This document shows, one piece after another, positions 24,681-33,233 of a DNA stretch of 33,233 nucleotides. Positions within the stretch are counted from its first letter, which is position 1; every line of letters starts with the position of its first letter. The position numbers were made by a program, and so were the translations under genes. This DNA is from Planctomycetota bacterium (GTDB taxonomy: Bacteria; Planctomycetota; Planctomycetia; Pirellulales; UBA1268): positions 1 through 33,233 of the forward strand of contig VGYR01000010.1 of the NCBI GenBank assembly GCA_016872925.1. The letters are read 5' to 3'. The notes below the pieces were generated by a model. The model was not told the DNA's origin and made no database searches. It saw only the letters and a program-made list of their open reading frames with translations.

Positions 24681-27377
24681 ATGGGGAGCAATCAGGGCAT
24701 CGCCGGCAGGCCGAGGGGCCTGGTCCTGGTGATGATCGTCGCCTTCGTGGGAGGCGTCGCCTTCTCGTTGTCGCTCTCCGGCGAGGGCTTGTGGCAGCCG
24801 CCGCCGGGCTCGTCGTTCGTGATCGAAGAGGCCTTGGTCGAGGCGGAGTGCCCGCCGACCATCTTGGACGACGCGCTGCCGGAGGAGGCGGTGCTCCTGG
24901 CGACGGCGCCTCCGCCCCGGTCGGAGCGGCTGGCGCTGGGTGAGGTCGCGACTCCACTGGCTCTGGCGATTGTCAGCCAAGCGATTCCGACGTCGGCCAG
25001 CAGCGAGGAGCCGTCATCCGTGGCCCTCGAGGAGGGCCGCGAAGCCGGTGCCGAGGTCGTCTCCGACGCCGACGTCGGCTCGTTGCTGCCGACGCCGCGA
25101 ACGCCTGCTCCCCCCGAGACGCATGAGCATCACGTGGGAGTGGAAACCACGCCCGATGCGGACCTGCGGTCGCTGATGACGCGGACCCGAACGACGGACG
25201 TCGCTCGGCGGCCGGTCGATCCCCCCAGGCCTCATCCCTCGCCGACGGAACCCGTCGAGCCTCCACCCCCTGCAGCTCCGCCACTCCCGGGAGCTGAATG
25301 GAGCGATCCCGACGGCATCAACTGGACGGAGCCGCCGGCGGACGACGGCCGGTCACCGGCCCCAACGCGGGCCGGCCGACTGTTCGGCAGGTTCGGCGAA
25401 CGGCTCGGTGATGCCCGGGGAGGTGCAGCCAACACCGGCCCCCCGCTCGGTGGCCGCATCCTCGACCGGGTGCGGGAACGCATCAACCCGCCGCGCGATG
25501 GCGACGCGGAGCCGCGTCCGCTCCCCGACCAGACCGGCCCCACGCCCCGGGACTGGCCCCTTCCCTCGACGCTCGTCGACCAACTCTCGCGCATCGACGA
25601 CGGGAGCCCCGGTCCACCTGCCGGCTGGGCCGCAGCATCGCTCGCCGACGTCGAGAAGGTCGTGTCCACCGCCGGACCAAACGATCCTGCCGCGGAACCG
25701 GCCTTGCTGGCGCTCGGCGAACGCGTGGGCGAAGGCATGGCGATCGCCGACGGCGTCGCAACACCCGCGTTGGCATCGCAGATCCGCCGTGCCGCATTGG
25801 CTCTCGCGCGCCGCGTGGCCGTCTGGCGGGCTGCGGCCTCACGCTGCGCTGAAACCAGGGCTCCGGCGGACGGAGCCGCCGGAGGTGGCACGCCCTCTCC
25901 GGAAGCCACGCCGGTCTGCCGGGAGGTCGGCGGCCTGCTGCTGGCCGTCGAGCGGTTCGAGGAGTCGCGCGGGGCCGAGGACGCCGCGGCCATCCGCGCC
26001 GCGCTGCGATCGGTTGATTCCTCGACATCGGCCGCGCAGCGGGCGCTCGACCGCGCCATTCAGGATCACTATCTTTCTCCGAACGTGCGGATCGCCATCC
26101 ACGAGCAGTTTGCCGAGCGGCTGCTCCCGGAGTCGACGGTCACCAGCGGTCCGCTGCAGGACTTCGTGCTGGGCCGCAAGGTTCGCGGCACGAAGACCGT
26201 CGAGCAGTCGACGGGCGTCCGCTTCCTGCCGCATCCTGCGGAAATCCGCCTCGACTTGCTGGTGACCGGGGAGATCGCCTCGCGGACGGTGACGGAGGCG
26301 GGCTCCGTCGCGATCCACTCCACGGGGCAGTCGTCCTTCACGGTGCACAAGCCGATCAGCGTGTCCACCCGCGGCCTGTCCTTCGGGCCGGCGCGGGGAT
26401 CCGCCTCGAACCACTCGCGGCTGGCGGGCATCGAGACCGGGTTCGACGCCGTGCCGCTGATGGGCCCGCTCGTCCGCGGCATCGCCCGCAACCAGCACGA
26501 CGTGAGCATCGAGGAGGCCAGCCGCGAAGTGAACGGGAAGATCGTCGGGCGGGCGTGCAGCGAGGTCGACCGGCAGACGGAGCCGCAGCTCACGGAAGTC
26601 GCCGCCGGAATCCGCACGCGGTTCTGGAGCCCCATGGTCGGCCTCGGTCTGGCGCCGACGGCGGTGGCCCTGGAGACGAACGGTGGCGTCGCGACCGCGC
26701 GGCTCCGGCTTGCGGCGGATTCCCAACTCGCCGCCCACACGCCCCGGCCGCGTGCTCCGGAAGACGCGCTGTTCAGCATGCAGGTGCACGAGTCGAGCGT
26801 GAACAACGCCTGCGGACGATTCGGGCTGGCCGGTCGGAAGATGTCGCTCGAGGAGCTGACGCGATCGATCTGCACGCAGCTGGGGCTGCCCCCGAAGATC
26901 CCCGACGACCTTCCCCAGGGCGTGGACGTGACCTTCGCCGCGATCGACCCGCTGCGGGTCGAATGCCGTGACGGGCTGGTGCACGTGCGGGTCGCGTTGG
27001 AGGCGCTGGAGAGCGGCCGGCGCAGCAACTGGTATGACGTCGTGGCCCACGTCGCCTACCGGCCGACCATCGATGGCATGCAGGTCTCGCTGGAGCGCGA
27101 GGGTCCGGTGCAGCTCAGCGGCCCGGGACACAAGGGGCGGATGGAGTTCGGGTTGCGGACGATCTTCGGCAAGATGTTTCCGAAGGAACGGCCGGTGAAA
27201 CTCGTGCCGGAGAAGCTGCTGGCGAATCCCCGGATGCGCGGCGTGCAGGCGGTGCAGGCGGTCGTGGCCGACGGCTGGCTGGCCGTGGCCCTGGGGAAGG
27301 CCGCATCGGACGGGCCCGCGCGGCCTTCGGCCACGGCGCGGAGGAGCTCGTCGGTGGAGCGGACCCAACGCCGCTGA
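24681..27377 (+). CDS. Large membrane-anchored protein of unknown function
   Basis: 898 residues from ATG 24681. One hydrophobic segment (about 13-32, LVLVMIVAFVGGVAFSLSL) after a short basic start looks like a signal anchor. Residues about 35-310 are rich in Pro, Glu, Ala and Thr and probably disordered. Residues about 310-450 contain Ala-rich helices. From about 460 to the end the sequence looks folded, with alternating hydrophobic strands (RLDLLVTGEI, FAAIDPLRVECRDGL, VVAHVAYRPTIDGMQVSLE). I recognise no catalytic motif and no named domain. The tail after residue 870 is again basic and Ser/Thr-rich. It may be a lineage-specific surface or periplasmic protein. The track's upstream start adds codons without a ribosome site. 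It stands alone between holB and fumC. Confidence 0.75.
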   Translation: MGSNQGIAGRPRGLVLVMIVAFVGGVAFSLSLSGEGLWQPPPGSSFVIEEALVEAECPPTILDDALPEEAVLLATAPPPRSERLALGEVATPLALAIVSQAIPTSASSEEPSSVALEEGREAGAEVVSDADVGSLLPTPRTPAPPETHEHHVGVETTPDADLRSLMTRTRTTDVARRPVDPPRPHPSPTEPVEPPPPAAPPLPGAEWSDPDGINWTEPPADDGRSPAPTRAGRLFGRFGERLGDARGGAANTGPPLGGRILDRVRERINPPRDGDAEPRPLPDQTGPTPRDWPLPSTLVDQLSRIDDGSPGPPAGWAAASLADVEKVVSTAGPNDPAAEPALLALGERVGEGMAIADGVATPALASQIRRAALALARRVAVWRAAASRCAETRAPADGAAGGGTPSPEATPVCREVGGLLLAVERFEESRGAEDAAAIRAALRSVDSSTSAAQRALDRAIQDHYLSPNVRIAIHEQFAERLLPESTVTSGPLQDFVLGRKVRGTKTVEQSTGVRFLPHPAEIRLDLLVTGEIASRTVTEAGSVAIHSTGQSSFTVHKPISVSTRGLSFGPARGSASNHSRLAGIETGFDAVPLMGPLVRGIARNQHDVSIEEASREVNGKIVGRACSEVDRQTEPQLTEVAAGIRTRFWSPMVGLGLAPTAVALETNGGVATARLRLAADSQLAAHTPRPRAPEDALFSMQVHESSVNNACGRFGLAGRKMSLEELTRSICTQLGLPPKIPDDLPQGVDVTFAAIDPLRVECRDGLVHVRVALEALESGRRSNWYDVVAHVAYRPTIDGMQVSLEREGPVQLSGPGHKGRMEFGLRTIFGKMFPKERPVKLVPEKLLANPRMRGVQAVQAVVADGWLAVALGKAASDGPARPSATARRSSSVERTQRR

Positions 27378-27403
27378 AGGCCCGCGTCGCCGGCGACTAC
27401 AAT
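27374..27403 (+). promoter_or_regulatory. Promoter of fumC
   Basis: CTGAAG (27374-27379), an 18-bp spacer and TACAAT (27398-27403), followed by GCC. The predicted start near 27410 gives a leader of about 52 nt with AGGAG before the ATG. The -35 overlaps the stop codon of the preceding gene. Confidence 0.45.
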
Positions 27404-27461
27404 GCCGCGCCGTCGGGGCCGCCGTTCCGTGCGGTTCCGGAGTTCCCCAGGAGCCTCGCCG

Positions 27462-28874
27462 ATGCCCGCCGCAGCCGCCTTCCGCACCGAGTCCGACAGC
27501 ATGGGGGAGGTCCGCGTGCCAGCCGACCGGTACTGGGGTGCGCAGACCGAGCGGTCGCGGGACAACTTCCGGATCGGCGTCGAGCGGTTCCAGTGGGGCC
27601 GCAGCATCACGAAGAGCCTGGGCATCCTCAAGAAGTGCGCGGCGCTCGCCAACGGCGAACTGGGGCAACTGCCCGCCGAAACGGTGAAGCTGATCGTCCA
27701 GGCCGCCGACGAGGTCATCGCCGGCACGCTCGACGACCACTTCCCGCTCGTCGTCTTCCAGACCGGCAGCGGCACGCAGTCGAACATGAACGCCAACGAG
27801 GTGATCTCCAACCGCGCCATCGAGATCGCCGGCGGCGTGATGGGATCGAAGAAGCCCGTCCATCCCAACGACGACGTCAATCGCGGCCAGTCGTCCAACG
27901 ACACCTTTCCCACGGCCATGCACATCGCGGCGGTCGAGGTCGTCCACGACCGGCTGCTGCCCGCCGTGCGGCTGCTCCGCGACGTGTTTCTCGGCCTCGA
28001 GCGGAAGCATGCCGAGCTCGTGAAGATCGGCCGCACCCACCTCCAAGACGCCACGCCGATCACGCTCGGCCAGGAGATCTCCTCGTGGCGGGCTCCACTC
28101 GACGAGCGGATCGCCGTGATCGAGCGGGCGCTCCCCGGCCTCCATCAGCTCGCGATCGGCGGCACGGCGGTCGGCACCGGCCTCAACGCCCATCCCAGGT
28201 TCGGGGAGGTGGCCGCCGGCTACATCGCGCGGGAGACCGGACACCCGTTCGTCTCCGCCGCCAACAAGTTCGCGGCGCTGGCGGCCCACGACGCCATGGT
28301 GGACATGAGTGCCGCGGAGCGCGGGCTGGCAATGGCTCTGTTCAAGATCGCCAGCGACATCCGCCTGCTGGCTTCGGGGCCACGCTGCGGGATCGGTGAG
28401 ATCACCATTCCCGAGAACGAACCGGGGAGTTCGATCATGCCCGGAAAGGTGAACCCGACCCAGTGCGAGGCGATGACCATGGTCTGCGTCCAGGTGTTCG
28501 GCAACGACTCGGCCGTCGCCTTCGCCGGCTCGCAGGGCCACTTCCAGCTCAACGTCTTCAAGCCGCTGATGGTCCACAACGTGATCGAGAGCGCCGACCT
28601 GATGGCCGACGCCTGTGATTCGATGCGAATCCACTGCGCGTCGGGCATCGAGCCGAACCTCGCCCGGATCCGTCACCACCTCGACGACTCGCTGATGCTC
28701 GTCACGGCCCTCAACACGCACATCGGCTACGAGAAGGCGGCCAAGATCGCCAAGCGGGCCCACCTGGAGGGCACGAGCCTCAAGGAGGCCGCCGTGGCAC
28801 TGGGCTACGTGACCCCCGAGCAGTACGACCGCTGGGTGGTGCCGGTGGAAATGACCCGGCCGTTGCCGGGCTGA
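27462..28874 (+). CDS. fumC: Fumarate hydratase class II
   Basis: 470 residues, normal for the family. It reversibly hydrates fumarate to L-malate in the TCA cycle and needs no iron-sulfur cluster. Family blocks: [43 protein letters not shown] with the catalytic His, and the signature [11 protein letters not shown], which holds the catalytic Ser loop. Aspartase shares this superfamily, but the N-terminal and active-site blocks read as fumarase. The ATG follows AGGAG at a spacing of nine. It has its own promoter-like element and appears monocistronic, with DUF808 85 bp downstream. Confidence 0.96.
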   Translation: MPAAAAFRTESDSMGEVRVPADRYWGAQTERSRDNFRIGVERFQWGRSITKSLGILKKCAALANGELGQLPAETVKLIVQAADEVIAGTLDDHFPLVVFQTGSGTQSNMNANEVISNRAIEIAGGVMGSKKPVHPNDDVNRGQSSNDTFPTAMHIAAVEVVHDRLLPAVRLLRDVFLGLERKHAELVKIGRTHLQDATPITLGQEISSWRAPLDERIAVIERALPGLHQLAIGGTAVGTGLNAHPRFGEVAAGYIARETGHPFVSAANKFAALAAHDAMVDMSAAERGLAMALFKIASDIRLLASGPRCGIGEITIPENEPGSSIMPGKVNPTQCEAMTMVCVQVFGNDSAVAFAGSQGHFQLNVFKPLMVHNVIESADLMADACDSMRIHCASGIEPNLARIRHHLDDSLMLVTALNTHIGYEKAAKIAKRAHLEGTSLKEAAVALGYVTPEQYDRWVVPVEMTRPLPG

Positions 28875-28896
28875 AGGTCCGCTCGCGGACGCCCGG

Positions 28897-28902
28897 TATG
28901 CT
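28897..28902 (+). promoter_or_regulatory. -10-like element of the DUF808 gene
   Basis: TATGCT, implying a transcript start near 28909 and a leader of about 51 nt with GGAGG before the GTG at 28960. No clear -35. Confidence 0.3.
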
Positions 28903-28959
28903 CCACTCCGGGCCGGGTGTCGGCTCGTTGGCGCCCGTCATCGCCGGAGGTTTCCGCTC

Positions 28960-29880
<921 letters not shown>

Positions 29881-29884
29881 CGTC

Positions 29885-30835
29885 GTGGTTCATTCGCAGC
29901 TGACGCGACTGGCGGCCGGCGCGGCGCCGAGGGCATGGGTCGGGCCCCTGGTCGTGCTGCTCGCCTGGCTGGAGGCCGGCCGCGTCGAGGCTGCTTTCGA
30001 CGTCTCGCCACCCCGGCGCGTCGGCGCGGGCACGGCGGTCGTGTTGCGGCCGCGGGGTGCGGCGGATGAGCGATCGATCGCGGAGTCGGGTGATCTTCTG
30101 ATCCACTTCCACGGTGCGGTCGACACCATCCGTGAAGCCCTCGAGCGGGCCGGCATCCGGGCGACGGTGGTGGTGGTCAATCAGCCGGGGCTGTCCGCCG
30201 CGTATGCGGCTCCGGTTCGCGAACACCCGGCACTCTTCGATTCCCTCGTGTCCGAGGCCGCGTTGTCGACGCCGGATCAGCCCGACGCGCCGGGTCGACA
30301 CTGGCGACGCATCACGCTCTCGTGCTTCAGTGCGGGCTACGGTGCGGTTCGCGAGATTCTCCGGGATCCGGCGGCGGTGGATCGCATCGACGCGGTCGTC
30401 GCGGCCGATTCGATCTACGCCGGGATCGCGGACGAGTCCGCCGCGGCAGGCTCCCGAGCGGTGGATCCCCGGGACATGGACGCGTTCGTGGCCTTCGCCG
30501 AGCGAGCCGCCCGCGGGGAGAAGGTTTTCGTGGTCACCCATTCGGCGCAGCCCACCTCCTACGCGAGCACCACGGAAACAGCCGACCATCTGCTCGGCAG
30601 CGTCGGGCTCCGCAGGACGGCGGTCGAGCCGGCCGCAGACGCCGAGTATCCGCAGGCGTCACGGGCCGGCCGTGGCCGGTTCCTCGTGCTCGGCTTCGCC
30701 GGCGCCTCGGGGCCGGCCCACCTCTTCCATCTCCGCTCCGTCGACCGCTGGTGGGCGATCGCGGATCAGGTGGCCGAACACGGCGTGGAGGACGGCAGGC
30801 CCCGCCCGGCCGCAGCGACCGCATCACCTCGCTGA
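29885..30835 (+). CDS. Secreted alpha/beta-hydrolase-like protein
   Basis: 316 residues from GTG 29885, coupled to DUF808 (gap of four bases, ribosome-site-like GAGGTGA overlapping its stop). A hydrophobic N-terminal segment (WVGPLVVLLAWLEAG) and AEA-type region suggest export. The core contains DLLIHFHGA, VVVNQPGLSAAY, LSCFSAGYGAVREIL, in which Ser is followed by AGYG as in a nucleophile elbow, and IDAVVAADSIYAG after the next strand. His candidates are in FVVTHSAQPTS and near the end. This order fits an alpha/beta hydrolase, but the family is not one I can name and the substrate is unknown. The track's ATG at 29702 lies inside the DUF808 gene and is rejected. Confidence 0.72.
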   Translation: MVHSQLTRLAAGAAPRAWVGPLVVLLAWLEAGRVEAAFDVSPPRRVGAGTAVVLRPRGAADERSIAESGDLLIHFHGAVDTIREALERAGIRATVVVVNQPGLSAAYAAPVREHPALFDSLVSEAALSTPDQPDAPGRHWRRITLSCFSAGYGAVREILRDPAAVDRIDAVVAADSIYAGIADESAAAGSRAVDPRDMDAFVAFAERAARGEKVFVVTHSAQPTSYASTTETADHLLGSVGLRRTAVEPAADAEYPQASRAGRGRFLVLGFAGASGPAHLFHLRSVDRWWAIADQVAEHGVEDGRPRPAAATASPR

Positions 30836-30861
30836 GGTTGCCGCGACGCACCGGGGCGCCC

Positions 30862-30888
30862 GTCGCGGGGCGACGATCGCCCCGCGAC
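30862..30888. terminator. Strong hairpin downstream of the hydrolase gene
   Basis: GTCGCGGGGCGA and TCGCCCCGCGAC form a perfect 12-bp stem with a 3-nt loop, 27 bases after the hydrolase stop. No U-tract follows. It could end transcription of the DUF808 operon, and also lies about 200 bp past the glnB stop on the other strand. The rest of the 252-bp gap (30836-31087) shows no convincing gene. Confidence 0.45.
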
Positions 30889-31087
30889 AGGTCGGCACCT
30901 CAGAGCACGCCCCGACTGGCGCATCGCCGGTTCGGCGGCGAAGGTCTCGTCACCGGAAGCGAGGATCCGCCCCAGGCTCCCCGAGCGTTCGCCGACCTCC
31001 TCGACGACCCGTTCGTCTCTACCGGCTCTTCGCTCCGCCTCATGAAGTTGCACGCGAATCTCCGTGGAGCGTGATCCCACTCGGGGG

Positions 31088-31732
<645 letters not shown>

Positions 31733-33067
31733 ATGACCGGATGTCGCTCCATTCGTGCCGCTCTTGCCGCCACCCTGCTCGCATTCCTGCCGATGACCAC
31801 GCCCTGGCCCTGTTCAGAAGCCGGCGAGCCTGCCAACTACGACGAGTCGGCCGTCGGCGACTTCGCGCTGCCCGACGTCCTGGCCGGCCCGGATGAGAGG
31901 CCGGCGACCTCCGCCGCTGCCTGGGCGGCGGCCTCGCGGCCCCACCAGTTCTCGCTGCTCGAGCGGCATGTCTACGGCCGCCGACTGCCGGCGGTGCCCG
32001 TGACCGTGATTGGTGACGTCGAGCGCCAGGAGGCCGTGCTCGGCGGGGGGGCGCGAGCGGTCCGGCTGCAGGCGCGGCTCCGACTGGGTGACGCCGCTTC
32101 GGCCCCCGCGACCGACGTGCTCGTCTACCTGCCGAAGTCCACGGCGCCGGTGCCGGTGTTTCTGCACCTGAACTTCAAAGGCAACCAGGCCGAGCATCCT
32201 GACCCCGGCATCCGGTTGTCCTCCGCATGGCTGCAGGACGATCCGGAACACGGCATCGTCGGCAACCGAGCGACCGACGCCTCGCGGCCACAGGAGCCGC
32301 GGCACTGGCCGGTGGAGCGGCTGCTCGACCGCGGCTACGGTGCGGCCACCGCGTGCTACGGCGACGCGTTTCCCGACCGTCCCGACGGCCGGGCCGCCAG
32401 CGCCCTGGCTGCGCTCGGCCGCCCGATCGACGGCGAGTTGCCCGCCGACGAGCCGGGGGCCATCGCCACCTGGGCCTGGCAGCTCTCGCGCCTTCTCGAC
32501 TGGCTCGTGACAGTGCCGGAGGTCGATTCGGCCCGGGTGATCGTCGTGGGCCACTCACGCAACGGCAAGGCCGCACTCTGGGCAGGCGCCTGCGACGAGC
32601 GATTCGCGATGGTGGTTTCCAACGAGTCGGGCTGCGGCGGCGCGGCCCTGGAGCGGCGGAACTATGGCGAGACGGTCGAATCGATCACGCGGCGTTTCCC
32701 GCACTGGTTCTGCCCCACGTTTCGCACCTTTTCCGACCGCGTGACGGACCTGCCCGTCGACACCCACGTGACCCTCGCAATGGCCGCGCCGCGCCCGCTG
32801 TATGTCGCCAGTGCCATCGAGGACCGCTGGGCCGACCCGCGCGGTGAGTTTCTCGCCGCCGTGGCCGCGGAGCCGGTCTGGCGGTTGTTCGGGCTCGACG
32901 GCCTCGGCACGGCGGAGTGGCCGCCGGTCGACACGCCCGTGGGCCGGACGATCGGCTACCACGTCCGCTCCGGGAAGCACGACCTCCTGGCCGAGGACTG
33001 GCTGCGGTTCGCCGACTTCGCCGACCGGACGCTGCGACCCCTCGGCGACCGTGGCGGAAGCCCGTAG
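31733..33067 (+). CDS. Secreted CE15-type glucuronoyl esterase
   Basis: 444 residues from ATG 31733, behind GGGAAGGG. A signal peptide (IRAALAATLLAFLPM) exports it. CE15 features: VPVFLHLNFKGNQ, the nucleophile motif GHSRNGKAALWAGA (Ser275), SNESGCGGAA (possible acid), FPHWFCPTFR, and GKHDLLAEDW near the end with His416 as base. CE15 enzymes cleave ester bonds between 4-O-methyl-glucuronic acid of xylan and lignin alcohols, loosening plant cell walls. In-frame ATGs at 31673 would add 20 residues ahead of the signal peptide and are less likely. It is divergent from glnB and has no visible operon partner, though a second secreted esterase lies 10 kb upstream. Confidence 0.87.
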   Translation: MTGCRSIRAALAATLLAFLPMTTPWPCSEAGEPANYDESAVGDFALPDVLAGPDERPATSAAAWAAASRPHQFSLLERHVYGRRLPAVPVTVIGDVERQEAVLGGGARAVRLQARLRLGDAASAPATDVLVYLPKSTAPVPVFLHLNFKGNQAEHPDPGIRLSSAWLQDDPEHGIVGNRATDASRPQEPRHWPVERLLDRGYGAATACYGDAFPDRPDGRAASALAALGRPIDGELPADEPGAIATWAWQLSRLLDWLVTVPEVDSARVIVVGHSRNGKAALWAGACDERFAMVVSNESGCGGAALERRNYGETVESITRRFPHWFCPTFRTFSDRVTDLPVDTHVTLAMAAPRPLYVASAIEDRWADPRGEFLAAVAAEPVWRLFGLDGLGTAEWPPVDTPVGRTIGYHVRSGKHDLLAEDWLRFADFADRTLRPLGDRGGSP

Positions 33068-33233
33068 CCGATCGCGACGGCCGGGGTTCCCCAGGGCCGC
33101 ATCACCCGTGTGAGGTTTGTTCGGCTCTCGAGCGGCATTATTGACGCTTGAAAAAAAGATTCATGGCCGATGGGCCGGGTGGCCGATACCCCATGCATGC
33201 CATACAGCGGAAAACGAAAAGACGCGGAAACGC
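33068..33233. other. End of window: AT-richer intergenic sequence
   Basis: After the CE15 stop there is a GGGG-TT-CCCC inverted repeat, then the most AT-rich stretch noted in the window, including seven consecutive A residues. Read on the minus strand those become a T7 run preceded by GGCC-CATC-GGCC, which could be a terminator for a gene entering from the right. An ATG at 33163 stays open to the window edge (23 codons), but I cannot support it as a gene. Confidence 0.3.

Noticed and set aside
25839-28763. 974-residue minus-strand ORF
   Set aside because: Antisense to fumC and the 898-residue gene; no recognisable domain.
30766-31080. 104-residue minus-strand ORF just after the glnB stop
   Set aside because: Third-position GC looks lower than in real genes here, it runs through the strong hairpin into the hydrolase gene, and no ribosome site is seen. 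The plus-strand frame ending at 31074 is equally unconvincing.
30836-31087. Possible tRNA or other structured RNA in the gap before glnB
   Set aside because: The 12-bp hairpin is clear but no cloverleaf or T-arm pattern is present; it is treated as a terminator candidate only.
33163-33233. Partial ORF open to the right edge
   Set aside because: Only 23 codons are visible, with no strong ribosome site and no recognisable protein; the adjacent A7 run may instead be a minus-strand terminator.

Overview
The window is about 33.2 kb of very GC-rich, gene-dense bacterial DNA. It has frequent GTG starts, short gaps and almost no AT-rich stretches. The gene content (a secreted serpin, HtrA-like proteases, a CE15 glucuronoyl esterase, a Gfo/Idh/MocA dehydrogenase beside an isomerase-like TIM barrel, a LarA-like protein, and a large membrane-anchored protein I cannot place) suggests a member of the Planctomycetes, probably Pirellulales-like. 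That is inferred from gene content; no marker here proves it. I see no rRNA, tRNA, CRISPR array, insertion sequence, phage gene or integration site. I annotate 25 protein genes.

Layout. 0.1-4.35 kb: a DUF72 gene converges on a translationally coupled minus-strand pair, a double pseudoprotease of the HtrA type followed by an intact HtrA-like protease. 4.4-9.0 kb: a plus-strand operon of a mannose-6-phosphate-isomerase-like cupin, a sugar isomerase/epimerase TIM barrel, a Gfo/Idh/MocA oxidoreductase and a divergent signal peptidase I. 8.9-13.2 kb: a LarA-like gene divergent from a composite lipoprotein (LolA-like, thioredoxin-like and FG-GAP-like parts), then a small secreted Cys/His-rich protein. 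13.3-19.1 kb, minus strand: a DASS-family anion transporter, pyruvate phosphate dikinase (ppdK) and a secreted serpin. 19.2-21.2 kb: a compact NagA-like deacetylase converging on mutY, with a 263-nt antisense overlap. 21.3-24.5 kb: a small TPR-like gene, then a secreted esterase, tmk and holB. 24.7-30.8 kb: the unassigned 898-residue protein, fumC, a DUF808 membrane protein and a coupled secreted hydrolase-like protein. 31.1-33.1 kb: a minus-strand P-II gene (glnB) behind a near-consensus sigma-54 promoter, and a plus-strand CE15 esterase.

How the genes fit together. Several point to polysaccharide use: CE15 and the second esterase would remove ester decorations outside the cytoplasm, and the cupin/TIM-barrel/dehydrogenase operon and NagA-like deacetylase would process sugars inside. 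PPDK, fumarase and the dicarboxylate-type transporter belong to central C3/C4 carbon metabolism. The HtrA pair, serpin and signal peptidase concern envelope protein handling. tmk, holB and mutY are DNA precursor, replication and repair genes.

No defence system or other clearly new multi-gene system stands out. The most unusual items are the double pseudoprotease with a predicted leaderless start, the long mutY/nagA overlap, the serpin with a predicted Arg-Ser reactive bond, the LarA homologue without its catalytic motifs, the thioredoxin-like lipoprotein with a single active-site Cys, the small Cys/His-rich secreted protein, and the sigma-54 promoter of glnB.
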